Below are positions 1-8,768 of a stretch of DNA of 11,761 bases, piece by piece. Source of the stretch: Aureobasidium sp. EXF-3400 (Eukaryota; Ascomycota; Dothideomycetes; Dothideales; Saccotheciaceae); the NCBI GenBank assembly GCA_024195585.1, contig SWBL01000677.1, forward strand, positions 1 to 11,761. Reading direction: 5' to 3'. The position numbers were made by a program, and so were the translations under genes. Position 1 is the first letter of the stretch. Each line of letters starts with the position of its first letter. Under the pieces are notes generated by a model. It had not been told where the DNA came from. It ran no database searches and saw nothing but the letters and a program-made list of their open reading frames with translations.

Positions 1-254
1 AGCGATAGTTGTATGGTGAATTTGATGAATCGTTGGAAAATATCGCTCAAGCGAGGATATCGTTGTACGGAGCATTGCTATAGCGAGGTGTTACTGTATA
101 TTAACTCATTGTCGGCGCTCTCTATCGTCATTCCTATCTCTGAAATGAACTCGGTCGGATGCAGCTTGAGCTGCGCACTCCCACTGCTGACACATAAAAC
201 CCGGGCGCCCTGCTATGGTCTCGACTCTCATGACTATCTTTCCTCCTAACAACT
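1..254 (+). other. 5' flank of the first Zn2Cys6 regulator gene
   Basis: No coding domain is recognisable here. The last bases before the start at 255 are pyrimidine-rich (tatctttcctcc). The start has A at -3, a favourable context. An ATG at position 13 opens a 78-codon frame that closes at 249, five bases before the regulator's ATG and in another frame. It has no recognisable protein content. If the transcript begins upstream of it, it would act as an upstream ORF; that is speculation. Confidence 0.4.
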
Positions 255-3248
255 ATGTCATTCAATCAAGATCAGCCATTAGCTTTCACACCCACCAGCT
301 ACTCTCAGGTGTGGACGCATGATGACAACGGTAGCTATTATTCACTGGCATATCACCCAAGGCCCTACATGGTGCAACCAGAAGCTTTGAGGCCAGTTGA
401 GCCCCACAGCATGCAAAATGCAGCGAGACCGTACTTGCCCGTACAGATTGATGATCCAAACCAGCCACGGCGACAACTTTCTGGTTCTCAGCAATCTTCA
501 GGTCCGCCTTTGAGAACGGGTCCATCATCCTCGTTCTCTGCCAGTTGGCCATCAGTCAATAACACGCAATCTAACTGGTCTGGCGGCCCATGGCCTTCAG
601 TCACCTTGCCACTTCCGCTAGTTCATCGGCCGTCACAAATTGAATCAACAACATTGAGTCCAGCTCCTCCGTTTCATCGCCTTTCCCTAGATCTCCCCCC
701 AATTGATCGATTTCCTCAACCCAGATGCAATTTTCCTCTTGGTGCTAGGCCTTCCCTGCCAACATCACATCCACCTCCTATTCCTCGCAGTATTTCGAAA
801 TATAGAGGTCCATGTACACCGTATCGTTTATCACAGCCTACATACAGCATCGATACCGCAGAGCAGCCTCGGTCAGAGGTGGCCTACCCCTACCACGAAG
901 ACAGGTCAAACGACGGTACAGCTAGACGCCTCATCGCGATCCACAGGGTGCGAAATATGCCTTCAGCAAGTAAATCCAGCCCGCGATGGGTTCGTCAACG
1001 TCGCACACCCGAGGAAGGAATGTATTATGTCTGCCAAGATGGTAGCACTTTTTCGACCGTGATTGATGGAGAGCCGGTGAACCCGCTTTGGGGAATCACC
1101 AAGGCTGGCAAGGCTCGGAAAAGACCTGCCCAGGCATGTCTGTACGTACAAGTGGATGACTCTGCATGGAGCCGCGACTGACAACGATCAGAAACTGCCG
1201 AAGGAAGAAAATCAGATGTGAGCTCGGTGAGAAGAGTTGCCTTCAATGCGACAAGACCCAACGAGAATGTTACAGGTTCGCGTCTCCGAGATCGGTGGCA
1301 GACTGTCCCTCAAAAGACGAAAGGAGGCTATCAGTAACCCATTTCCAGATGGAGCTTGCCAACAGTTCGATGTTGGCTGTTCCTAACCTTCTCCCGGGTC
1401 AAGCTGAGTGTTCTACGCAATTCTCAGATAGTATTTTGGTGAGGGATGTGCCCAACCAGAGGCGCAGACGTTCAGTACAAGCAGTTCAACAAGGCGTAAC
1501 AAAGATCGCAAATACCTGGAGCCGCCATCGGTCTCCTCAAAGTGCTAAAACACGCAGGTTTGGCGTCTATCCACCTTCTCCCGAAGGAGATGCTGGTGAA
1601 AGACAACGTAGGAACAGCAAATGGGCAAACATCGAGGATATTGATGACCCACCGCCTGGACCCGACAAAGCGAGCCCCTCATCTTGGGACGAAGACCCGT
1701 ATGTCAACGATGCTGAAGCCACCATGCGATCTCTCAACATGTTCTTTGCGCAATCTGCCCGCGAGGCGGGTATAATGTTTCCACGTGGTACTTTTACCCA
1801 CTGGGTGCGACAATGTCGCGAGAAGTGTCAGTCGGAAATTATGGTTTTATATGTTATCCTTGCTATAGGCTCTATCTTCGCCGAGACCGAATTCTCCTCC
1901 TTCGCTAAGCTCTGTGTGGAGAGAGCCAGTCAGGCAGTCTCCCGTGTCCACAGCAAGTCCAGCCTGGCTGCGGTTCAAGCTCGGCTGCTTGTAGCTAGAT
2001 ACAATCATCTGATTGGCAAAGACAGCACAAGGTGGGATGGGAGCGGCTCCGCTTTTAGATTTATCAGTTCTATGCGACTCAACAACGAAGAAGGGTGCGG
2101 AGAGGATTTGGATGAGTATCCGCGACGATGTTACAGTTTCTCACGCGAGCAACTGAGAGAGTGTCGCAGGAGGACCTTCTGGACTGCCTTCCTTGTGGAT
2201 GTGAGTACTCAACAACTTGGAACAAGCTTTGACTGACATGAGCCAGCAATACCATGAATTCCCTGCAGGACTTCTCGGTAGCATGCAACTTGAGGATATT
2301 CAGCTCCGACTTCCCTGCAAGCAGCAGATATACGAACATGGGCTGCCGTCTGATGCGCCGCTTTTTGATTGCTCTCAACCAGGTATGGGTATAAAGTCTT
2401 TGGACTCGGGCTCGAGCGTACCAAGCCCGTCAGCATACACGATGGTGGTCGCTGCTCTTTGGACCGACGTCACCAGGTTCATCTTTCGCCGGCCCCGCAA
2501 AATCGTAGGTCCAAGGTCATATGGCAAGAGCCATGAATCGTTACAAGACGACATACAGGACAAACTCGTTGATTGGAAAAATGCGCTGCCGTTCTATTTG
2601 CGATACAGCCGGCAAAAGCTCGTTGAGGCGATTCGAGATGGTTATGCAGGCAGCATCATTGCTATGCATGCGTTATATCACATTTCACAGCTGAAGGCGG
2701 CACGACATGCGCACCACGAGCTCTTATCACCCTGTGCCATCGCGCGGCAGATTCGAGTCTCACACTCACATGCTACTCAACTGCTTGAGATGACCTGTGA
2801 TATACGAAGCACAACATCCCATGGGTCAGGCAAAGACCAAGACTCGATTTACCTGTTATCTCCTTTCTTCGCCTATGGGATAGCTTCAGCTATCGATACG
2901 CTCAGCGCTGGAGGTCTAAGAGAAGATTTTGGGCGAACCATAGAACTCATGGAAGACAGCGCCGCTACATTGCATGGCCTTGCACAGCTTTTTGCGAGTG
3001 CCAAAGTCCAATCCAGGCAGACAAGCAGAAGGATAGCCTTGGTCAAAGCTCGGGCAGTCGAAACCATCGGGGAAACGGCAGTGATGGTGACATCTGGAAC
3101 AACCCAGAGCAGAGAGAACGAGGCCTGTTGGAGGATCGATGAGCCAATGGAAAAGGTGTTCCCGTCGCAGCAAGACGTGAGCTTTGGAACTTCCTCCACA
3201 GTCTACTTTACGGCGTTGAGCCAACGTCACCAGGATATATACGAGTGA
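255..3248 (+). CDS. Zn(II)2Cys6 fungal transcription factor, three exons (255-1141, 1192-2200, 2247-3248)
   Basis: Joining the three exons gives 2898 nt, an uninterrupted 965-residue protein. Residues 1-250 are Pro/Ser/Gln-rich and look disordered. Around 255-294 a conserved-looking basic lead-in reads PLWGITKAGKARKRPAQAC. Splicing exon 1 to exon 2 completes a canonical zinc cluster: Cys295, 298, 305, 312, 315 and 322, spacing C-x2-C-x6-C-x6-C-x2-C-x6-C, with RRKKIR between the second and third Cys. Residues about 465-700 resemble the fungal-specific regulatory middle domain (fungal_trans): LYVILAIGSIF, then RECRRRTFWTAFLVD, continuing across intron 2 into DIQLRLPC. Known for the family: a nuclear DNA-binding regulator recognising CGG-type triplets. 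Inference: target genes are unknown, since no partner or metabolic cluster lies in the window. Length is usual for the family. No frameshift or internal stop is seen, in contrast to the decayed elements downstream. The exact start and C-terminus are predictions. Confidence 0.9.
1142..1191 (+). other. Intron 1 of the first Zn2Cys6 gene (50 nt)
   Basis: The donor is GTACGT, the acceptor is ATCAG, and the branch-like CTGAC lies 13-17 nt before the acceptor. It is a phase-2 intron: CT from exon 1 plus A from exon 2 makes Leu296. Read through, exon 1 hits a stop at 1179-1181 and loses Cys298 onward. Spliced, the frame restores a perfect six-cysteine zinc cluster, which is strong support for the intron. 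Confidence 0.93.
2201..2246 (+). other. Intron 2 of the first Zn2Cys6 gene (46 nt)
   Basis: The donor is GTGAGT, the acceptor is GCCAG, and a branch-like CTGAC lies about 10 nt before the acceptor. It is phase 0, between Asp632 and Gln633. Reading through gives a stop at 2234-2236. Splicing joins TFWTAFLVD to QYHEFPAGLLG and DIQLRLPC, the order usual in the fungal_trans domain. The alternative acceptor after CCTGCAG at 2268 leaves the wrong frame. Confidence 0.87.
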
Positions 3249-3465
3249 TTAGACTTTGATGTTGCCGACGCGTGAACGACATGGAGCACATGTATTCTAC
3301 AGTTGGCGTGGAACGAGCTACTCTTCATTATGAGCCTAACACCGTCACCTACGATCTCATCTAAGATAGTGGGCCATAACACAAGAAAAGGTCATATAAT
3401 GTGGGGAGGACACGATACAGGAACTCTAATGTTGCAAGCAGTAAACTAACGCAATTGAAACATAT
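3249..3465 (+). other. 3' flank of the first regulator gene
   Basis: No gene is seen here. The region presumably holds the 3' untranslated part and terminator of the upstream gene. I see no perfect AATAAA signal; AT-rich stretches occur near 3360-3470. It lies between the regulator stop and the presumed end of the minus-strand retrotransposon. Confidence 0.4.
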
Positions 3466-3771
3466 GTCTGATTTTGATTTGCTTTGATTTTCTTAAGCTA
3501 TTTACCCCGCAAGGGTATGAGCTGTCCCTAATTAATCTGCTTTCCAACCAATCGCAGTCGTCAAACTCATTTATAGGGAGGGATCTTTCCTTAGTGTTAG
3601 AGGGTGAGCCTCCTCCATAAGGGTGTTTCCTTATGTCGTGTTCTTCCATATCAGCCGAACACTGCGTGGAGGCAGTTGTCTAAGGTGGTGGTTATGTTGT
3701 TATAGTTGGATGATGAGCACTTTGTGTCAATCTGCTGTGTTCTTTTGGTCTTCATGTCTTCATGCCTGTCT
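3466..3771 (-). other. Probable 3' untranslated region of the LINE
   Basis: This segment follows the stop of the RNase H fragment on the minus strand. It contains a C/A-rich stretch (read on the minus strand: ctataacaacataaccacca, near 3681-3703) and ends in a degenerate A-rich tail. A 67-codon minus-strand frame at 3446-3649 shows no domain and is left out as a gene. The end point near 3466 is tentative. Confidence 0.4.
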
Positions 3772-4935
3772 TTAGAGTCTTCCTGTTTTGATGGCATATT
3801 CGAAGGTGGCCTTGACCGCGCTCAGGTCTGAGTGCCATTTGTCTTTCTCACCGTCGACCTTCTTGCCACTTCTCTCGAATGTTGGGTATCCTCCTAGGGC
3901 GTAGGACAAGTTCCAGTATCTGTTGCCGTGTGCTGCCCTCATGGCTTGTCTCTCGATCTTCCATCTTGGGCATGCGAACAGGAAATGTGGTACTGTCTCT
4001 GCGATTCTACATTCGCGTTTGTCAGTGTCTACTATGTTGATCTTTCGCAGGTATGTGTTCAGTCTGGATATGTTTGTCCTTAATTGGACCAGTATGGCGG
4101 CTGTTACTCTATTAAGTGCGTTGTATAGCTTCTTAATGTGCTTTCCTGGCAGTGCTTTGTCGATTTTCTGGAGGTATCTGGCTGTGGTTGTACCATAGAA
4201 TTCGTTATTTTTTGGTTTGAAGTCCATAATCTTTGCTTTTACGTATACTGCTGAGGTTCGGACTTCAGTTGCAGGGTTTGGCAGTGGTTTGATGCCTTCG
4301 GTTGCCTTTTGAGCTAGCTCATTCGCCCTTTCGTTGCCTCTAATCCCCTCGTGACCTGGAACCCAGTCTAGAAAGAATGTTGCTTCTCTAATCTTTTCTC
4401 TGATCTTCATGATTAGGTTTAGACTGTCGTTGACCTGTGGATTTTGGATGCTTCGAAGAGCGCTCTGGCTGTCGGAGAAGACCCTAATCTTTACAAGTCT
4501 GTGGTTCTCGTGTGACAGGTCCTTGATGGCCGTCCATATAGCTTCGAGCTCAGTTAGGTGAACATTGGTTTCCTCGGCTCTTCTTGTTGTCTTCGAAAAC
4601 TCCCATGCTAATGTCCAAATCCCTATGCCAGCTCGTCCGTTGCGTACTGATGTTTCTGTGTAAAAATCGGCTGTTCTTAGCTCTTCTGCTGTAGTAGGCT
4701 TGGCTCGTTCCTTGTCCAGTATGTAAACGTGAGCTTTTGGGCTCCACGGTTCGCATCCTACTGCAGGAATCTTCTCTGCTCTGTTTGCTTTGAGATCCTT
4801 ACACAGTGCAGCTGCTCTGCGTAGAGGAAATGCAAAACGTTTTTTAGGCTTCGTCCTAGCCAGCCTCGCATGGATGTGTGAATTGTCCAGTTTTTGGATT
4901 GCAGTTAGAGTAGGTACTGGATAGACCACTGGACT
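3772..4935 (-). pseudogene. LINE ORF2 C-terminal fragment: RNase H domain and terminal zinc finger
   Basis: This is an open frame of 385 codons from 4929, continuing upstream through Ser-Pro to the hAT boundary at 4935. Numbered from the codon at 4929, residues about 86-210 match a retroelement RNase H: FYTETSVRNGRAGIGIW, TELEAI (Glu127), FSDSQSAL (Asp153) and WVPGHEGIRGNERANELA. The domain normally has four acidic catalytic residues. Here the first is Glu92 instead of Asp and the last is Asn203 instead of Asp, so activity is doubtful. Near 307-320 a C-x7-H-x4-C remnant (ECRIAETVPHFLFAC) corresponds to the usual C-terminal LINE zinc finger, with its first Cys missing. The reverse transcriptase that should precede it is absent. 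In the element this domain would remove RNA from the RNA:DNA hybrid during target-primed reverse transcription. It has no start codon of its own, so I call it a fragment and not a gene. Confidence 0.88.
4928..4935. repeat. Left target-site duplication of the hAT element (actggact)
   Basis: The 8-mer actggact occurs here and at 8034-8041, exactly flanking the transposase-bearing segment. The identity extends three bases further left (accactggact at 4925-4935 and 8031-8041) because the element's right end is also acc. Eight bp is the known duplication size of hAT elements. Confidence 0.8.
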
Positions 4936-5120
4936 GGTAGTTCGCTGACTGGATCAGTTCGAACTAGTAGATCTTTCGGGGGCACTTCCGCAGGCATCCG
5001 ATTGATCCGGCTATATCGGAAGATCATTTGACCAATCAGAGACCCTCCTTTGCGGAGCGTCCAGAACTCTGGCCCAGGCGTCAAAACAATCCATGTTACC
5101 ACCACCTAACTACCCAATCC
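4936..5120 (+). other. 5' non-coding end of the hAT element
   Basis: This stretch lies between the element's left end and the first plausible transposase ATG (5121). It holds the subterminal GTTCGAAC (4959-4966) and GGGGG. No gene is seen. Confidence 0.45.
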
Positions 5121-7104
5121 ATGACCACACAACCTTCTCAGACACTAGCTGAGACCTCTCAGAACTGTCAGATACTCTCTTCCTCCAATCTACTCGAGTC
5201 CCAAAGCGAATACTCAGCCCCATTGACAACTCTCGCGCCGTCCTCTAAGCTCAATGTTTCTACCAAATCCCAGCGCCCCGACGACTTCAGAAGTACTGCT
5301 GCTCGCGCTGATACCTCCCGCACCGTTGGAAACCTTAACTACTATAAGGATGTCGACTTTACACTCCTCCGCTGGCGAGAAAGAGATGGTACCACTATAC
5401 AACTCGAGAAATGCTTAAATGGTAAGGGTGCGAGCACCAGCTGAATCTTTAACTATGGCTAACGAGCGCAAGTTCAGGGGTCAACACCTGAGGCTTACTA
5501 CTGGATCTGTCGCTCTTTTTAAACAGAAACGAACGGCTAGATGTGCCTTCAGCGTCAACTCTAGTATTGCACCTCCGATCAAGCACTCAATTACCCATAA
5601 CATCACTATACACGGCGAAGGTCAGGCCAAATGAAGTCGCCTATCTAGCAGCTTTGCTGCTTCGTCAACTAAGAGCTCTACTCATGGACAAGACATAGAG
5701 CGCTACGGGACTGTCTCCCACGCGGCAGCTTGAAAAGCTCGAGTTGTGTCTTTGATTTGTCATGATAACCATGCATTTCAGCTCTTTGAATCGCCCTATT
5801 TACAGAACCTTTTGCTCTCACTCAATCCATCAGTTGGTCAGCGAGGTTGCCTTGCAACTCACAAGACAATTGCTAGCTGGATCTCGCAAGTATATAACAG
5901 CCACATGGGAATTGTCACCGAGAAGCTACACGCTGCCACAAGCAAAATCCATCTATCCTTTGATCTTTGGGCTTCTCGTAATATACGCGCTTTATTAGGT
6001 GTCAATCGTCACTTCGCTGATGAGTTCGGTAACCTAAAGACCTTCCTATTAGCTCTACCACAATAAGAAGGTAGGCATACAGGCGCTAATATTGCAGAGA
6101 CTGTTGCAGAGATCATTACTCGCTTTGATCTACAAGATAACATCGGCTTCTTTAATGCTGATAATGCTTCGAACAACGACACTTGTATTGCTGCGCTTGC
6201 TACTGAGTTCCACTTGACCCTATTGTGAGGCGACTACGCTGCGCCGGTCACATCTTCGACCTTGTTGCTCGTGCCCTTTTATGGGGTGTCGACGAAGAGG
6301 CCTTCCTTGGAGAACTCGCCGCTGTCGAAATGACTGCGAAGGAGCTTGAGCTATGGCGTGGCCGAGACCCAATTGGCAAGGTTAGAAACACCATTGTATA
6401 CATCAGATCTTCACCTCAGCGCAACGAGGTCTTCAAGCAGGCACAGAGGGATCACCCCTTGCTCAAGAAGGTATGCGAACTCCATACATTCAACGACACT
6501 CACTAGAACTCAGTATTCGATGCGCTACGCGTATTTATCCTTGTCCGACCTGCTATTGACGACTTCTACCATACTACACTGCAGGAGTGGCAAGATTATG
6601 AGAACGAGAAGACCGACTTTGGCTCAAAACCACGGCCTGAGAAGATGCAGAAGAAGCCGACAGTACTGAACAACTATATCACTCAAGACGACTGGGTTAT
6701 ATTGACTCGGTACTATGAGATTTTGGAGCCTATCTGTCAGTATACACAGCGCCTTGAGGGCCATGGCGCCGGTGCTAGTCATGGCATCATTTGGCAGGCA
6801 ATCCCTGCTATGAAGCGCCTCCCTGCGCACTTCGAGCGCCTTAGGAAGCAATACATCATTATCGAGCCAGCGCAAGACTACTCAGCAGTGCCATTGATAG
6901 GAAGCCAGATCCCTGCTTCTCCGAGCGCAGTGGTCTCGCAGTTGCAGTTACAAGCATCTCAGCTATTAGCTTCCTCACAATCACAGGAGACTATAGATAT
7001 CAATAACGACCATACGCCGCCGTCAAGACCACTTCGCGCACACAAGAGAGCAAGAAAAAGCAAGACTACCATAATGGCACCGCCGCCGCGATCTTCGTCT
7101 CTGT

Positions 7105-7168
7105 CTCCTCCTCCTCCTCCTCCTCCTCCTCCTCCTCTCCCTCCTCCTCCGCCGCTTCCGCCTCCTCC
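7105..7168 (+). repeat. TCC microsatellite encoding a proline run
   Basis: This is a nearly pure (TCC)n tract with a few interruptions (CTCC, GCCGCTTCCG). In the transposase frame it encodes two runs of proline broken by Leu. It lies in the linker between KRARKSK and the VEQTIEYRM segment and keeps the frame. Confidence 0.9.
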
Positions 7169-7282
7169 GTCTCACACCGGTGACCCTGTCGAACAGACCA
7201 TAGAATACCGCATGTTGGCTACCGGCGTCAAGTTAGCTTGGGAAAGTTGGATCAATACTATCAAGTGACGGATCAGTCGCCT

Positions 7283-7346
7283 GTCTACGTGGCAGCAGTC
7301 GCGCTCCATCCTGCGTCTACGTGGCAGCAGTCGCGCTCCATCCTGC
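7283..7346 (+). repeat. Perfect 32-bp tandem duplication in the transposase
   Basis: The two identical 32-bp units are 7283-7314 and 7315-7346, each starting gtctacgtggcagcag. They are followed at 7347 by gtatacgtggc, an imperfect third start. Thirty-two is not a multiple of three, so the second copy shifts the frame. Deleting one unit makes YVAAVALHPA run into the downstream frame that carries the C-terminal domain. Confidence 0.95.
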
Positions 7347-7890
7347 GTATACGTGGCGATGGATACGGTCAAAATGGAAGGGTCGTCCGGACTGAATTAC
7401 TATTTCTCAGCAAGCGGTGAGACAGTTCTGACTCAAGCACTACGCTCAGATTGATGTCGAGATGTCTAGAGGAGAAGAAGAAAGGACTAACGCCACCTTA
7501 CGGATGGACGCTGATATCACATCAGAGGAAGAGGAGGGTAACCTTGAGTGCTCAGAAACCGATGAGTATGCTAAATGGTGCTTTGAGGGGCGAGTTCCTG
7601 ATGTCTACCACCCTCTTGAATTCTGGTCAAAACCTCGCATTAAACACACCTATTCAAGGCTCTCTCGCATGGCACGTGACCTCTTTACTATACCAGCAAT
7701 GTCTGATGAGCCTGAGCGAGTCTTCTCCTCCTGCGGCAACATGGTTACTGCGTAGAGAGGGAACCTCGACGCTGATGCTATTAAAGAGGCTCAATGCGTC
7801 AAGAACTGGATGAGGAACGGTGTCATCACTAATCTTGGAGCTACCTTCGAGGCGGTGTCACCCAGGCCAAAAGAGGCGGCAATAGTCTAG

Positions 7891-8033
7891 AGCAAACAAA
7901 GCAAACACACAAGTTTTGGATGGTTGCGAGTCTTATTGCAGTTTTGAGCGAATAGGAGTTGTATTAAACAAGTGCAAAAGGATTGGAAACCCCCACTCGA
8001 ACGGTGGTTGTTACTCCTCGGAAGGTCTATACC
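7891..8033 (+). other. 3' non-coding end of the hAT element
   Basis: This is the segment from the transposase stop (7888-7890) to the right end. It is A/C-rich at first (agcaaacaaagcaaacacac). The subterminal cccccactcgaacgg mirrors, on the opposite strand, the GTTCGA and GGGGG elements of the left end. No gene is seen. Confidence 0.5.
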
Positions 8034-8041
8034 ACTGGACT
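8034..8041. repeat. Right target-site duplication of the hAT element (actggact)
   Basis: This is the second copy of the 8-mer that ends at 4935. LINE endonuclease-side sequence resumes immediately after it. Confidence 0.8.
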
Positions 8042-8768
8042 CCACTCCAGCCAAGCCTCCACTCCTTCCACCGTCAAGTCTGGCAGACGGTTCTATCCTC
8101 GAACAATTTTGCGCTGGCCATAACTAGGTCGATCTTGGATGCTGATCCGTTGCGTCCCCATGTCGGAGTTCTTCTTGGTGTGAGCAGTTGCAGGTTTTTC
8201 TCTTCAATGAAATCTAGTATCCTGCTTCCTTCTCCTTGTCTTAGGCCGAGGGCCACCTCGTTTCCTCCCCATACAATGTCATGGCGATTGAAGTCGCCAG
8301 CATCAAAGACTTCTAGGTTTAGATTGGTGGTACTCTCCCTCGGTATTGCCATCTGAACATCTTGCAATCGGCCATACAGTTCTTGCTCACCCGTTTCCTG
8401 TCCCAATCCGATGCATAGGACACAGATAGAGGCCATCAGTATACTGCGTCCTCCATGTTTCACTACGACTGCTGTCACATCGTTGCTATTCGTCGTGATT
8501 TGGGTGTACTCGCTGTTTCTGTTTATCCACATGCATGTCCGGATTCGCTGTGTCTGGTTTTCCCTTTGTAGTGTTTTTGGTTTTATGACTTCGAAGTTAG
8601 GTCCAGCTCCTATGATCTGAAGGTTACCTCCGGTGTCCCAGTAATGTGGTTCCTGTATAAGAATTGCATCAAAGTCCCAAACGTCCGGGTCGTTATATAC
8701 TATCTTTCTCTGTGCTTCGAGTCAACATTCTTGTAGCTATAGGCGATCGCTTTCTTCTAGGTGTAGCT
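8042..8768 (-). pseudogene. LINE ORF2 N-terminal fragment: AP-like (EEP) endonuclease domain
   Basis: The minus-strand frame is open from 8721 to a TGA at 8076-8074. It contains DFDAILIQEPHYW (catalytic Gln-Glu motif), GDFNRHDIVWGG (Asp and Asn of the GDFN motif) and TWGRNGSASKIDLVMAS (the S-x-IDL motif). The closing Ser-Asp-His motif expected shortly after is not present. A second frame just upstream (about 8768-8733, AIAYSYKNVDSKHRE) looks like the natural beginning of ORF2, reached by a 1-nt shift. After the TGA, a shift of one base gives TVEGVEAWLEW, which runs to the hAT boundary and joins the RNase H fragment beyond it. The domain would nick target DNA to prime reverse transcription. 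The whole reverse transcriptase is lost between here and 4935. No intact start exists and the copy is dead. Confidence 0.85.

Larger units (their letters stand above)
5121..7890 (+). pseudogene. hAT transposase pseudogene
   Basis: Coding pieces in order: frame from 5121 to 5444 (Ser/Thr/Gln-rich, assigned with low confidence), 5419-6215, about 6216-7240, 7241-7314, then 7347-7890. hAT hallmarks are IHLSFDLWAS with the first catalytic Asp, FFNADNASNNDT with the second, RLRCAGHIFDLVA, and the C-terminal dimerisation region HPLEFWSK, then RMARDLFTIPAMSDEPERVFSS with the Glu motif. No BED zinc finger is evident. Inactivating changes include stops at 5632, 5731, 6064, 6504, 7393, 7429 and 7753. 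There are 1-nt deletions near 6214 (frame 1 to 0) and near 7242 (frame 0 to 2), and a 32-bp tandem duplication at 7283-7346 (frame 2 to 1). The frames chain exactly if each event is undone. A long Gln/Ser/Pro linker with KRARKSK, a possible nuclear-localisation motif, interrupts the catalytic core around 6900-7180. In life the protein would cut and paste the element; this copy cannot. Confidence 0.88.
4936..8033 (+). mobile_element. hAT-superfamily DNA transposon, inactivated, nested in the LINE
   Basis: The segment is 3098 bp and is bounded by the 8-bp repeat actggact. Its transposase remnant lies on the plus strand. Removing the element and one repeat copy makes the minus-strand LINE read continuously as WLEWSPVVYPVPTLTA, strong support for these boundaries. 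The terminal inverted repeat is very short or eroded: the left end is GGTAGTTCG, and the right end read inward is GGTATAGACC. Subterminal similarity (GTTCGA followed by GGGGG and TTCC at both ends) is suggestive only. Two cautions apply: the ends do not match the usual hAT [T/C]A-type terminus, and the duplication does not match the nTnnnnAn target preference. I am sure of the superfamily from the protein and less sure of the exact end bases. Confidence 0.82.

Noticed and set aside
13..249. 78-codon plus-strand frame ahead of the first regulator
   Set aside because: No domain or compositional sign of a protein. Kept only as a possible upstream ORF in the flank entry.
703..1062. 119-codon frame inside exon 1 of the first regulator
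   Set aside because: It overlaps the exon that leads directly into the zinc cluster and has no recognisable content, so it is a frame shadow.
2873..3230. Two overlapping minus-strand frames of about 105 codons
   Set aside because: They are antisense to exon 3 of the regulator, with no motif.
3446..3649. 67-codon minus-strand frame past the RNase H stop
   Set aside because: It lies in the presumed LINE 3' UTR and shows no domain. More likely untranslated sequence.
5408..5460. Possible short intron (GTAAGG donor at 5421) joining the first two transposase pieces
   Set aside because: No acceptor and branch pair gives a convincing protein, and the N-terminal hAT region is too divergent to judge. 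Treated as frame decay.
7393..7431. TGA codons at 7393 and 7429 as RIP products
   Set aside because: If the ancestral codon was TGG, the change is GpG to GpA and not TpG to TpA. If it was CGA, CpG deamination fits better. Not counted as RIP evidence.
8036..8051. Short inverted repeat CTGGA ... TCCAG next to the right hAT boundary
   Set aside because: Five-base arms are too short to call a structure, and the sequence is explained as LINE coding sequence.
7916..8356. 146-codon plus-strand frame
   Set aside because: It spans the hAT right end and runs antisense to the endonuclease domain. The minus strand carries the real GDFN and IDL motifs.
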